In this document: piece by piece, positions 1-10,885 of the stretch
How positions within the stretch are numbered: the first letter of the stretch is position 1
Layout of the letters: every line of letters begins with the position of its first letter
Origin: Gnetum montanum
Taxonomy: Eukaryota; Streptophyta; Gnetopsida; Gnetales; Gnetaceae
Assembly: GCA_015680685.1 (NCBI GenBank)
Contig: MNCI01023673.1
Location: 98,332-162,331 of the forward strand
Length of the DNA: 64,000 bases
Direction of reading: 5' to 3'
Made by a program: the position numbers and the translations under genes
Notes under the pieces: generated by a model
What the model saw: only the letters and a program-made list of their open reading frames with translations
Databases searched by the model: none
Told to the model about the DNA's origin: nothing

Positions 1-835
1 TCATAGAGTCCATTAGAGCATAGTAGAGCACAACATTGCTTGTCTCAGTGAAGAGCATAGTTGGGTGATAGCATAGTCCCAATCGTCCCACTACCACATG
101 GCAATTTCTCTACATTTCACACTAACCCTAGCCCTATAAATACCCAAGCACTCTACATTTTAGGGGTTTTCAAATTTTGATGTTGGAATTTTGGCATTAC
201 AACATTGAAAAATTTTTGGGTTAGCATTGGTGAAGCTGTAGACGACGTAGCCCAATCATAGCCCAGTAGAACACTGTAGCCCATGGTACATTGTGGTAGC
301 CAACTTTGTAGGCATAGATACCATGGTGAGTACCAGTCTTCATAAGCAAACACCTCCAAGATTGTGACTATGCTCTCCACTATGCCTATTGTACACCACA
401 TACCTTCTCACCCCTTTTGGAGTTAACTACACTCAACCCCATTTGGGGTGGTGTTCTATTTCTCTCTTGCATTTTCACACTTTCTTTGCATTTTGCTATT
501 TTTAATGTGTGATCACATTACAGCTACACTAGGGTGGTAGTCTCCACATGTTGGCACCTTCATTTTCATCAAAGCCCTTAACTACACTTGCCCCCTTGGG
601 CATCCGTGAGTACGCTCTACACCATTAACACCATTGACACCATTGACACCACTAACACCATCAACATTGTTAACACCACATGAATATTTCACATTATTTT
701 GCATCACATTTGGTAAGTATCTATTTGATTGACAAGATTGTTGAAGGCACCTTGTCTTCACCTCTAGCAGGCCCTCACATAGATGCAGGGTTAGGCTATG
801 CACCCATAAATCCCTTGGTGTTCCAGCTATCAACA
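1..835 (+). repeat. Family A LTR, copy 1 (3' part)
   Basis: Partial LTR cut by the window edge. It is homologous to the LTRs at 7531-9111 and 25099-26674 but on the opposite strand. Shared marks are the CTATAAATA TATA box near 133, the GTGAGGGCCTGCTAGAGG-like U5 block (seen reversed around 770) and a terminal CAACA ending at 835. The next 30 bases (TTTTCAAT..TATAA) resemble the leaders beside the other two copies. The U3 motif GAGAGCATAGTC-like is visible at 50-95. The internal region of its own element is not preserved beyond about 870. Confidence 0.75.
612..676. repeat. 9-bp microsatellite in LTR copy 1
   Basis: About seven units of ACCATTAAC/ACCATTGAC in tandem inside the U5 part of LTR copy 1. 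The corresponding place in the other family A LTRs has only one or two units, so this is a copy-specific expansion. Confidence 0.8.
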
Positions 836-869
836 TTTTCAATTGTTATAAGTATCATGCAACACATGA

Positions 870-1238
870 CTAACACATGTCAAAAACAAAACAAAACAAA
901 ATAGAATTTGATGTAGCTACTTCATGTTCATGGTGGTGATGTCTTCTCCATTAACGTCTTCTCTTTATCATATGACTTCTAGAAGTGGTACTTATTTAGT
1001 AATTCTCTTAGCTTTTCCTCTTTTATTTTGGGATCATGCATTATCGATGTTAATTCAACAATATTTATAGGTGTTGGAACTTTCTAGATACATGGTAGTT
1101 GTGAAAACCATTTATTGGCCTTAATGTACCATGCTAAAAATTGTGTTTTTTCTACCTCAAAGGCTTTGGACATCTTCTATAATTTTTGATAATCAATCAT
1201 TCTTCTAGCCAAATTTGCTATAATATCTTTTTGGTCTT
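870..1238 (-). pseudogene. gag-like C-terminal fragment
   Basis: Reading the minus strand gives a nearly open stretch containing KDQKDIIANLARRMIDYQK, then FEVEKTQFLAWYIKANKWF and NIVELTSIMHDPKIKEEKL, broken by a few stops. Composition is charged, helical and coiled-coil-like, similar in style to the C-terminal parts of the gag-like ORFs of elements G and H. It is probably a remnant of such an element cut by the LTR of element C at 1239. No catalytic domain is present, and the family assignment is inference. Confidence 0.4.
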
Positions 1239-1581
1239 TGATGAACTATTAATAATATAGGCTACATTGATGCATGCCCATCAGCATAGCCCCATCAATG
1301 TATCCTCAAATGATTCATGCTAGGATGCATCAGCATAAGTATGTTGACAATGACACAACCATTACCTATATAAATATACATACCCTTTGCATTTATAATA
1401 CTTTTTAGTCTTATCCTTAGCCAAATTCTTGCAGTTTTGTTTTGTAGAAGTTAGAATAGTTTTTCTCTAAGTACCCACAATATGGATTTATGAGATTGTA
1501 TGAAATTTTATTCAAGTGCATACATAGATGGACACATTTGCATGGACAACAATAAAATTGAGATTTTCTATATCCATTACA
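1239..1581 (+). repeat. Element C 5' LTR (short LTR family)
   Basis: Starts TGATGAAC and ends ATTACA. Homologous over its whole length to 32053-32381 on the same strand. Both contain a CTATATAAATA-type TATA box, CCTTAGCCAAATTCTTG, GGATTTATGAGATT and AATAAAATTGAGATTTTC. A degenerate primer binding site follows at 1590-1604 (AAAGTGCTAAAAAGT, compare TGGCGCTAGAAGGAG beside the D LTR). This supports reading it as a 5' LTR. Confidence 0.65.
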
Positions 1582-1739
1582 AGTAAAGTAAAGTGCTAAA
1601 AAGTCATCTTTCATACAAAATAATAATAATAAAATTATATCAAGTCATACTTTATACACATGACTAAGATAGCTTCTTCTCATAGGAATTAATCTCCATT
1701 GCATTTCAACAATTCCAATAAATAGTAGGATAAGACTAA

Positions 1740-3500
1740 AAGGATTGTCGATGAGAAGCCTTAACAACTAAGGGTAGTCTGTGCTCATCTAGACTCCTAC
1801 TATCTAGATTTTACGTTCATCCTTCATCAAGATGAGCAGTTACATTGGAGGGATATGGAAGGCAATATTATGTTACCTCTTAATTGTTCTATTCCCACCA
1901 TGATCATGGCCTAACTTATAAGGCTAGGCATTAAATCAATAGGGCTAGAGTATGAAGCAATAGACCATGCCTTCTAAGACTATTAGTTCATAAAAGCATA
2001 GCTTAAGAAGATAAACATATGAAGAAATGCTATGAAGCCTTTAAGGATAAGAAGGTCATGACACCATTATTTTTGTAGTCACAGAAAGAGGGCCTTGATT
2101 TCTTCTCAAGGCTTTCCAAATATACAAATTCTCCTCCTTTTGTTAAGGATGATACCCTTTACCTATGGTTGCAATCAACATTGGAGAACTTTTGTAAGGG
2201 GAGGATAGAGTGTAAGGCCCAAAGAACATCAAAGGATAGATCTCCTAGTTGTTCATCCAAGGATAAGAAGAAAGAAAAAGAAAAGGAGAAAGATCAAGCA
2301 AAGGACCATAGGATAAGGACCAGTAGGCACTTGTTTCCTAGTCTTTCACCTTTATCATTCTCCTCCTCATCAAACTTTGACAAGAGGAGCCATAACCAAG
2401 ATAGAAGAAGTAATGATCAGGATCAAGATGGAGATGATAGGAAATCCCATCATGATGATGGGAACCAAAAGCGTAGATGATCATAAGATGAGGAGAAGCA
2501 TCATTGGGAGAGGCATAGTAGGTATCATCATAGGGGGCATGACCATGATAGAGGCCATATGAATGCAATGACTATGGTGAACCATTGCTAGCTACCAAGA
2601 ACATGCTTGATATTTTAGAAGTAGTTCAAATTTTCAATAGGCATAAAAAAGATAACAAAATTAAAAGGCTTAACATGAACAACATCCCTAAATTTTAAGG
2701 GGGATATAATGTTGATCCTTGATATCATTTTCAATCTTACCATGATGCATGTTCCTTAAAAAACATTTAGAATAGGTGGTAGAAGCTAAACCTATTTTAA
2801 AGGAAACTTATCAAAGAAGTGAAAAGTTGGTATTAGTCATTGGAACTAGAATGCATTTGTAGGAGGAGTACCATGTTGGAGCTATTTAAGAACAAGTACC
2901 AAACATACTCCTAAGTATCTAACTTGAGGAAATAAATTCAAGGATAAAAGTAAGGTAATCATGAATCCTTAGATATAGCTTTGGGCAAGTACTGCTTCCT
3001 TTTGCATAAATTCCTAGGCCATGGATTTTCTCAAAGGAAGTAGCTTTGCCACATTATAGATGGATTCAAAACAAAACTAGAGAAAGATTTAGGGTTTATG
3101 CCCAAGGGTTCCTTTTAGAGATAAGAGCCTATTAGATCCAAGGGCTAATTGATCAAGTGACAAAAGAAGAAAGGGAGCTAAAGAAGAGAGAAAATGTATA
3201 GGAGTATAATAGGGATTCCATTCACAAAAGAGATGTGCATTTTTGTGATTTGGAGGAAGAAGCACCACTAGAAATTTGTTACTAAAATATTGGCTAAGGT
3301 GGATAAATTATGGGACTCTTTAGATGAGAATTTTCAAACTACTCTCAAGATAGTGGAGGACAAGATAGATCAAGGTGGTATAGATAGGAGGATAAGAAAA
3401 GATATAGGTAAGGATTACTATTAGTAGAAATGTATAGCTACAATGGTTGATCAAGTTGCAGGTTTGGAAACAGATGATGATGAATGTGAAATTTGCTAGT
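1740..3500 (+). pseudogene. Element C gag remnant
   Basis: Coding-like segments in shifting frames. One piece near 1820-1960 reads DEQLHWRDMEGNIMLPL. Near 2090-2200 it reads EGLDFFSRLSKYTNSPPF. It continues into a very charged Lys/Asp/Ser-rich stretch at 2169-2480. A further piece at 3060-3280 contains RERFRVYAQGFLLEIRAY and HKRDVHFCDLEEEAPLE. These are consistent with a gypsy gag that has many TAG stops. No zinc knuckle was confirmed. Gag identity rests mainly on its position before PR. Confidence 0.45.
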
Positions 3501-4190
3501 ATGAACATCCCAAGTAATGTTTCCCTATAGGGTCATATATCTAAGAATTTGGATGTACACAACTTGATATTGGCAAGAAAGCGACCACCTAGGAGATTGC
3601 CTTATCCACAAGACAATTAGAGGTAATAGTTCCATCCACATAGTATTATCCAAGTAGAGCATCATCTCAACCTTAAGAGAAATATCAATAATGAAAAAAT
3701 CAATTGTGGTGGGGGATGCCATTACCTCAATAAAAATGTCCTTATAGGTAATCGGACCCTTATGGATATTACATCCAACAACCTATATTTTCTCATGGCT
3801 CTATGAGTTACACTTCTTTCAATCATCTCTACTACCCTCTAGAACATCATCAAATCTTAACTCTATGAATTGAGTCTTCCTTAACTTATCCTTCTCTATA
3901 TCCATCACCTCACCCTACACCTTCTAATATGACTAACTTGCTACTTGCACCACCTATGTAGGAAAACATTTCACCATAGCCACAACAACGAAATGCCACA
4001 AAGGTAGTACACTTATAGCTGAATGATAATCTAAGTGGCTTTGAGTACAAGCCTTGAAAGAGGGCTCTCTTTAGGTCAAATAGTCCATAAAAAACCTCAT
4101 AGACATTTGTGGCTACTAACCTTGCATTAACTAGTTTCATAAATATCCTCAAGCCACCTTCAAATCAAACATCCTCCAATGTTCATACCA
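3500..4190 (+). other. Degenerate gag-PR linker of element C
   Basis: No open frame of note on the element strand. Short stretches rich in Pro, Tyr, Ser and Gln codons, broken by stops, lie between the gag remnant and the protease. ORFs on the opposite strand here look like shadows. Confidence 0.3.
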
Positions 4191-4199
4191 TCATGATGA

Positions 4200-4640
4200 T
4201 CCACATGGTCATAGATTGGATCAAGGCATGCCAACTTTCCAAGAAGTGATATGATCTTAGGAGTCTTTATCTATTTGAAAATCATAGGAAACAATCCATG
4301 CAAGGCTCTCCTAGATTCAGGTTCTAGGATAAACTTAATTTGTTAGGAGATGTATAAGAATTGGAACCTACCACCACTCAAGAAATGCAGTATCAAGTTA
4401 GACCTTATGAATTAGTCCATCATTGTTCTTTTGGGATTGGTGAAGGACATTGTGATCATCATTTGTAATTGTTCATACCTAGTAAATTTCTTGGTGATAC
4501 ATGTGGACAATTGTAAAGGAGACTTTCCTATTATCATGGGAAGGGCTTTGCTTAGTATCATTGATGCTAAGATGAGGATCAGAGTCCTTTCCTTAGAAAT
4601 ATCTAAGGAAAATAAATTTGGGAAGCTAAAGAAGAAATGA
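4200..4640 (+). pseudogene. Element C aspartic protease remnant
   Basis: The C-terminal half of a retroviral-type aspartic protease is readable. It contains GLVKDIVIIICNCSYLVNFL, then VDNCKGDFPIIMGRALLS and IIDAKMRI, which is the conserved PIILGRPFLA region of gypsy proteases followed by the usual tail. The upstream part with the catalytic D-[ST]-G is eroded (around 4315, SGSR/DK-like). The element F protease near 53090 has the same tail (IIILRAWLSIMDAKLEI), supporting a common lineage. Confidence 0.6.
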
Positions 4641-5079
4641 GTTCCATGCATCACATACAATAACACAGAATGCCATTGTGTGCAAAAAATATGAGCCATG
4701 AAAAACACATCCATTTTTGCATGTAATAAGTGTGCTGAAACATTAAATATTTAAAGGTACATGTATGCAGTAGCCATGAAAGAAGAAGGTATCTAGTGGC
4801 TAACCATAAATATTAATTTTGAATCCACAATATGCATAGAACTATTGGAGCTCCTTAAAAGTGCTTGCATAGATAACATAGATGGAATAGAGTAGATACA
4901 TAACCAACTTTTTCACAATAATATAGATATGGATTGAAGGAAGTTAGAAATCCTTGATGACTTCAAGAAAAATCCCTTGAACTTAAGGCTTTACTAGTAG
5001 CATTAGAATATGCTTTTCTTAGTAATGGTACTCTTGTAATAATCAATGTTGACATTCCCCAAGATAGAAAAAGAATCTC

Positions 5080-5830
5080 TTGAAAGTAGTAAAAAAATGG
5101 CCAACAACATTTGCATGGTCATATCATGAGCTAATAAGGATAGATTTGTTGATAAGGAGGAAACTTCAGAGGAGATTGAATAAAAAACTTAAGCAAGTTA
5201 TTAAGGATGAAGTGAAACAACTTTTTAAGGAAAGATTAATCTATCCTATTGCAAATAGTGAGTGGTTGAGCCCACTTGTAATTGTACCAAAGAAAGAACA
5301 AAAATGGAGGGTTTGTATAGAGTTTAGGCTATTGAATATGGCAAGATTTAAAAATTATTTTCCATTGTAATTCATAGGCTAGGTACTAGATACAATTGTA
5401 GGGTATAACTACTAAAATCTCTTGATTGTTATAGAGGTTATAACCAAATTCAAATAGTACTAGAAGACCAAGGCAAGATGTCTTTCACAAGTTCCTTAGG
5501 AACTTTTGCATATAAGAAGATGCCCTTTGGCCTATGAAATGCCCTTGGAAATTTCCAACAATTGGTAATTAGTATTTTTTTAGTAGTAGATCATTAATGC
5601 TATGGAGGTCTTTATGAGTAACTTTTCCACCTATGGTACCAATTTTGAATAAGTTGTGGACCATATAGAGTAGATATTAAAGTGTTGTGTGAACATAAAT
5701 TTATGGTCCAATTTGTAGAAAAGCCACTTGATGATTTAAGAAGGCATTATCTTGGGGCATCAAATTTTAGGAAAAGGGATTGAGAAGGTCCCAGAGAAAG
5801 TACAAGTCATCCAAGAAATTAGCAAGAAAT
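5080..5830 (+). pseudogene. Element C reverse transcriptase remnant
   Basis: An open 96-codon stretch begins the domain, with TFAWSYHEL, the basic KQVIKDEVKQLFKE helix and LIYPIANSEWLSPLVIVPKK. Past frameshifts come RGYNQIQIV, SLGTFAYKKMPFGL and, at about 5600, MEVFMSNFSTYGTNF. The last segment is the catalytic loop, where the two Asp residues expected in Athila-type elements read Ser-Asn, so polymerase activity is lost. Stops replace expected Gln, Trp and Cys codons. Confidence 0.75.
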
Positions 5831-5929
5831 CACAAATTGTATAAAATGTAAGGTCATTTTTTGGCCATACTGGTTATTATAGGTGCTTCATCAAGAATTT
5901 CTTCAAAATCATTAGATTGTTAGTGGAGA

Positions 5930-6414
5930 TTACAAAGAAGGATGCAACTTTCAATTGGATCAAGGAATATGAACAAGCGTTCCAATAGTTAAAGAAAAAG
6001 CTCATAGAAACTCCCATTCTACATGCTCCAGATTGGTCCAGACCATTTTACATAATGATAGATGCATCTAACTATGCATTGGGGGTAGTGCTTATACAAT
6101 TGGACAACTAGAAACATCCATATTACATTCATTATGCAAGAAGAAGCATTATGGATGCATAAATAAATTACACCACCATTGAGAAGGAGTTCATGGAAGT
6201 AGTGTATGCCTTGGAAAAATTTAGGCACTATGTGCTTGGGTACCAAATTTTAGTGCACAGTAATGATAGTATCATTTGTTTATTAATGAAAAAACTAGTG
6301 GTTAGCCCTTATGTCATACGGTGGCTAGTAATGTTGCAAGAGTTTCACCTTACCATGATGTACATAAAGGGAATTGAGAATGTAGTTGTTGATCACTTGT
6401 CTCGGTTATGCTAG
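5930..6414 (+). pseudogene. Element C RNase H remnant
   Basis: Typical gypsy RNase H. It has HAPDWSRPFYIMIDASNYAL with the first catalytic Asp, IEKEFMEVVYALEKFRHYVL with the Glu, VHSNDSIICLL with the third Asp, and a closing IENVVVDHLSRL. Two TAG stops and a lost Gln or Trp codon interrupt it. The 73-codon open part at 6193-6414 is the best preserved piece. Confidence 0.75.
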
Positions 6415-6599
6415 GATGACAAAGAGGATGAGGAGCCTTTAGCTAATAAATTTGTAAATGAAGTCCTCTTTGCCAAATCCATTAAAGTCCAAGATTCAAG
6501 GAGTACCAATTGGTATGATAAATTTCTCTCCTATCTTCTTACTCAAGACACTTTAGCAAAATGGAATAATAAGAAGAAATAACTATTTCTTCACTAGGT

Positions 6600-7480
6600 T
6601 AGTATTACATGGAGATCCAAGGAAATGTGTATAAGGTTTATATCAATGGCCTAGTTTGATGATGTGTACCTGATGATGATCAGTTGCATATCCTCCAATA
6701 TGCTCATGAGGGTCCTTGTAGGGGCCACTATGTAGGAAGAAGGATGGTTATGAAGATCTTCATGGCAAGATAATTTTGACCAATGATCTTTAGGAATATT
6801 CACAATTTCTCCCATTTATGTGAACACTATCAAAGGAATAGAGGAATGAAGGTATGAATGAAAAGACTCCAATAGTAGATCCAACCATTAGAGCCTTTTG
6901 ACCTCTAGAGCATTAAATTCATGAGATTCATCACTCCCATGTTAAGTGGAAAGGCTTATATCATTGTTGCTATTGACTACTGTACCAAGTAGGCTAAAGA
7001 TACAATAGTATTAGATAATACATCCAGGACTATAGCTCGATTTGTACAACAATATATGGTAAACAAGTTTGGTGTACCTAAAGCACTCATTTCTAACAAT
7101 GAAACCCACTTTACAGGATCTAATTTTTGGAAACTAATGTAACTCTTGGGGATGAAATATAAACTTACAATCCCATATCACCCCCAAATTAATGGTCTAG
7201 CTAAAGTTATCAATAGGAAGATCACTAGGATACTAAGATGAATGATTAGTGGATATAGGAAGAACTAGAGTACTAAACTTAACGATGCTCTTTGGGCATC
7301 TTGTTCAACTTGAAAGCTTTCTATAAGCTACTCTTCCTATGAATTAGTGTATAGAAAGTTACGAAAACTTCCAATCCAAGTCAAGTTTGATATACTCACA
7401 AAAACTTATAAGCTTGACCTCGACATTAATTTAGGATAAAAAGAATGACTAATGATACTGAATGTGATAGATGAGAACTA
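6600..7480 (+). pseudogene. Element C integrase remnant, truncated
   Basis: Core domain pieces in order are FMRFITPMLSGKAYIIVAID (first catalytic Asp in AIDYCTK), KFGVPKALISNNETHF (second Asp, here Asn) and IPYHPQINGLAKVINRKITR (Glu replaced by Lys or Val). After this come YSSYELVYRKLRKLPI and a charged tail. The Zn-binding N-terminus is barely visible at 6680-6840. The match ends around 7480, where the leader of the inverted family A LTR starts. Confidence 0.7.
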
Positions 7481-7530
7481 ACAAGGAGCCCTAATGATGA
7501 ATGATATGCACAAGTTATAGTGATTGAAAA

Positions 7531-9111
7531 CATCAATGGCTAAAATGGAACATTAAGAGGTTCATAGGCACACAACTTTCTCCTTGCATTCATATGAGGG
7601 CCTATTGGAGGCAAAGACGGGGTGCCTAGAATGGTCTTATCAATCGAACAAGGAATTAGAGAATGTAATGCTGAAATGGTGCTAAGTGTTTACATGGTGT
7701 TCATGGTGCCAACGGGGGTGAGTGTAGTTAAGGATTTCCATTGAAAGCAAAGGTTTCAATGTGCGGTTACGTGAAAAAATTATGAAAAATGCAAGTAAAA
7801 TGCCATAATGTAAATAAAATGCTAAAAGAATTCATAGGATGAGAAAAAGAGAGAAAGTAGCACCACCCCAAATGAGGGTAAGCATAGTTAACCTCAAATG
7901 GGATGAGAAAGGTACATGGTGTATAACAGGCATAGTAGATAGTGTAGTCATAGTCTTGGTGTGTCTGGTGATGAAGATAGACATTCTTTTGTGGTGTCTA
8001 TGCCTGTTGGGTTAGCCACCATGAGGTGCAATGGACTGCAGTGGACTATGGTGAACTACGATTGATTATGGTGGTTTGTGGAGGTGAGTGAAAGTCTTGC
8101 CTTGTTGAGATGCTAAACATGCTTCAAGAATGTCAAATGCCAAATTCCTAGAAAGCAAATTTGTTGACCCCTAAAATGTAGAAGACTGGAATATTTATAG
8201 GTCTAGAGTTAGCACAAAATGTGGATTGGTTGCCATGTGGTAGTGAGACAGTTGAGACTATGCTACACCCAACTACACTCTCCACTAAAGAAAAGGGTGT
8301 AATGCTCTGGTGTGCTCCAATGGACTATGTGAAGCTTCCAGACTATGACTACGTTGCCAACTACATGGGAATGCTCCAAAAAGATTGCAATGTACCTAAC
8401 AAAAATGCAAAAAATGTAAGTTTGAAGACTAGACTTTGGGACTATGTTGTTCACTGTCTCAAGTGGTGTCAAGCATAGTTATAATTTTTGGATAAAGGGG
8501 ATGCTAAAAAAATGCATGCTACTTGCTAAAGGTGTTGGAGTTGATCTGAATGTCAGGGCTACATTATGTAGGCCTCCGAAGGTTGTTCTACATGACTACA
8601 CTTGACTACGCTCTAGACTGGGGGAGAGCATAGTCCCAAACTTAGAAACATTTTGTAGAAAAGTGTTTGTATGCTAACCATGCTCTAGGGAAGGTTGACT
8701 ATAGTCCCAGCATAGTCCCAACAATTAGAGAAATTTCTGAAGAAATTAGGCTTCTAGTTGACTATGCTTAACTACGCTCTAGTGTAGTGGAGAGCATAGT
8801 CTCAATAGTTAGAAAAAACTACAAAAAACTACCTTTAGTGATGACTATGCTTGACTATGCTCCCAAGAACTAGAGAGCATAGTCTTAACATTTAGAAAAA
8901 TATGTAGCTTCTAGCTTTGTGATGATACTTAGGAAAACTTGCGCAAAATCTATCTTTGGAGTTGACTATGCTCTCCACTAGGTTGACTACACTCTAGTGA
9001 AGTGGAGAGCATAGTCCCAGCAGTTATAAAAATTTGCTAAAAGTGGCCTAATTCTAACACTTAGGAAAATTTTTAGCTAAGATGTGGAAGCCTAAATTTG
9101 GTGGTGTTTCA
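7531..9111 (-). repeat. Element A 3' LTR (copy 2)
   Basis: Homologous end to end to 25099-26674. On the minus strand it starts TGAAACA and its end has decayed from CA to TG. The TATA box CTATAAATA lies near 8190 and U3 is filled with tandem units (8585-9050). Immediately past the LTR end, 7490-7530 resembles the leader beside LTR copies 1 and 3 rather than random flank, which is unexpected for a 3' LTR. Confidence 0.8.
8585..9055. repeat. U3 tandem units with inverted repeats
   Basis: About five diverged units of 70-120 bp, each built on TTGACTATGCTTGACTACGC, then GGAGAGCATAGTC, then an A/T-rich tail. One unit contains perfect 16-bp arms GACTATGCTCTCCACT (8964-8979) and AGTGGAGAGCATAGTC (9001-9016). 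The same array sits in copy 3 at about 26140-26600. The position upstream of the TATA box suggests enhancer-type repeats. Confidence 0.75.
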
Positions 9112-9135
9112 TTGATTCCTCTTTATTGACGTCTG
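9112..9135 (-). other. Element A polypurine tract
   Basis: On the minus strand the purine-rich AATAAAGAGGAATCAA directly precedes the TGAAACA start of the 3' LTR. This is the expected place for plus-strand priming. Confidence 0.5.
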
Positions 9136-10033
9136 GAGGAGTGGCCTAAGAGATGTTGACAAAGAACTACAAAACACCATAGCAGGTTTCGAACCAACAT
9201 TGCTCTTTTGTGCATGGTTGGATGTCATTTCATTGTGCTCAAGAGTGCTATGAATAGTGGTATGCTAGGGGTAAACTGTGTAGGAAATTTGCTGGGGATG
9301 ATAAGGAAAATAAGGTGTAAATAGGATGTTAACATGTAGATGTGGAGTCACCATGGCTAACGGTGATCATGGCACAAAGGTGACTTACCTTTGAAAAGGT
9401 TAACCTCTTGTCAGAGTGCTCATGAGAGAGAGTCAAAGTAGATTTAGGGCCTAACTACTTGTGAAATTGTAGTGTACTTAGAGTGCTTGGGGATGTGCTT
9501 TTCTCCTATCTGCTTTTTGTTTTTTTTTGTTGCAAGATGAACCTTCTTTCAATTCTGTGTAATACTAATTGCTAACTATGGAATGCCTTCCATCGAGTGG
9601 ACTATGTGCCACTGGATGGGCTTTGCTTTGATGCTCACAAAACTACATTGCATTTTTGGGATAGGTGTTTTCTCCCTAGGATGACTTGTGTTACATCCAC
9701 TAGGGCTTTGACCAGCCAACAAAAGGCTTTCCATAGGATATTTTATGTTATGTCTGCCTTGAGTTTTATGGTTTGGCTTGTAGAGGGTGTCATGTGGTTA
9801 CAACATGTATGTGTCAGAGGGGTTTGTAGTTTTGATTATGTGGGGGAATGAAAAGGGTATGGATGCATAGGAATGGATGTGAGTAGGCTATAATGGGGTA
9901 ATAAGGATGTGCGCTCTTGAGAGGCCCACCTAGTCCAATCGTGCACATTAGAGTGATGTAGTAACTTGTCGTTGTGATGAGATGTGCCTTTGCATGATTG
10001 CCTTGGGGCTTCATCCTCCAAACACAACTCTGA
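9136..10033. other. Element A 3' untranslated region, no gene seen
   Basis: Between the PPT and the antisense repeat ORF. Short frames exist on both strands but none has recognizable motifs or homology to another part of the window. Confidence 0.4.
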
Positions 10034-10354
10034 GAAGAAAAGAAAACCATAAAAACACATAATGTAAATCAAGTTCTAGGTGCTGAAAATGCTGCTAGTG
10101 CTCCAAAGGCCGAACCAGTGGAAAGTGCTCAAAAAGTCAAAAAATTGATGGGGGGTGATGATGCTGCAAGTGCTCAAGAGCCTACATTGATGAAAAAAGC
10201 CCATAAAACTAGAAAAATGGTATGGGGGCATAATGCTACAAGTTCTCAAGAGCCCACACCAATGATAGAAGCCCATAAAACTAGCAACATGGTGGGGGGC
10301 CATAATGCTGCAAATGCTTCAAAGGTTGAGTTGATGGCTAGTTTTTCATTCTAG
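10034..10354 (+). CDS. Antisense ORF of 24-residue repeats
   Basis: Open frame of about 106 codons opposite to element A, with the first ATG at 10118. The product consists of roughly 3.5 copies of a 24-residue (72-bp) unit. Two full units read GDDAASAQEPTLMKKAHKTR.. and GHNATSSQEPTPMIEAHKTS.., flanked by partial ones (NAASAPKAEPVESAQK and GHNAANASKVE). It lies between the hairpin array and the 3' LTR. Extra antisense ORFs between pol and the 3' LTR are known in Tat-lineage elements such as Grande, but I recognize no family here. It may be only a repeat that happens to be open. Confidence 0.35.
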   Translation, partial: EEKKTIKTHNVNQVLGAENAASAPKAEPVESAQKVKKLMGGDDAASAQEPTLMKKAHKTRKMVWGHNATSSQEPTPMIEAHKTSNMVGGHNAANASKVELMASFSF

Positions 10355-10475
10355 GACTATAGTATCTCTAGTCGTGTGGTCTAGAGAAGTGGGTGGGTGG
10401 GGGGTAGGGTGAGGGGAGTTGAAATTATTCTTTCTTACTTACTTGTGGAACTATGTGTGACTAATGATGGACCTA

Positions 10476-10850
10476 ATTTAAGGTCTTGGTAGACAATGAC
10501 ATGCTAGTTTATAGTCTTAATAGATTGTTGTATGCTAGTTTAACATCATAGAAAATGAGCTGTTGGGCCAGTTTAATATCATGATCCAAGGATAAATGTT
10601 ATGCTAGTTTAATGTCTTGGTAGATAAGAGGTTGTTTCTATGCTAGTTTAACATCATAGTAGATGGATGCTATGCTAATTTATAGTTGTAGTAGACTTGC
10701 TGTGCTAGTTTATAGTCAAGTGGACTTGTTATGCTAGTTTATAGTCATAGCAGACTTGCTATGCTAGTTTATAGCCACAGTAGACTCGTTGTCCTGGTTT
10801 ATAGTTAGAGCATACTCTCTGTGCCAATTTATAGTCATAGTAGACTCATG
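10476..10850. repeat. Hairpin minisatellite array, element A
   Basis: About 12 units of 27-40 bp with the core TGCTAGTTTA followed by a 4-base arm, a roughly 6-base loop (ATAGTA-like) and a second arm. Arms in successive units include AGTC/GACT, CATC/GATG, TATC/GATA and AGTT/GACT, so many changes keep the pairing. It lies just downstream of INT. Similar arrays are at 20485-20722 and 55735-56020. Tandem repeats in the 3' region of Tat elements are documented for pea Ogre. The stem covariation is my own reading. Confidence 0.8.
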
Positions 10851-10885
10851 TTTACCTTGCTTTGTTGATATTGCAATCTTGCATG

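Larger units (their letters stand above)
1239..7480 (+). mobile_element. Element C: degenerate Athila-like Ty3/gypsy element
   Basis: LTR, PBS-like site, gag, PR, RT, RH and INT remnants follow each other in the standard gypsy order on the plus strand. RT and PR resemble the Athila type (SEWLSPL, MPFGL and the remains of an F-M-D-D-F-S-type motif). There is no archaeal-type second RNase H, unlike elements A, B and D. The element stops inside or just after INT, where the inverted family A LTR begins, so its 3' LTR is lost. Numerous stops and frameshifts make it non-coding. Confidence 0.7.

Noticed and set aside
153-842. Minus-strand frames in the first kilobase as genes
   Set aside because: They overlap the family A LTR, contain low-complexity repeats (NGVNGVNGV) and have no domain. 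They are shadows of LTR sequence.
2338-2562. Overlapping frames opposite and beside the C gag
   Set aside because: They arise from the A/G-rich charged stretch in another frame. No independent support.
10485-10850. CRISPR array
   Set aside because: Units are degenerate, spacers are not unique sequences of constant length, the context is a plant retrotransposon, and the repeat extends through the whole unit.
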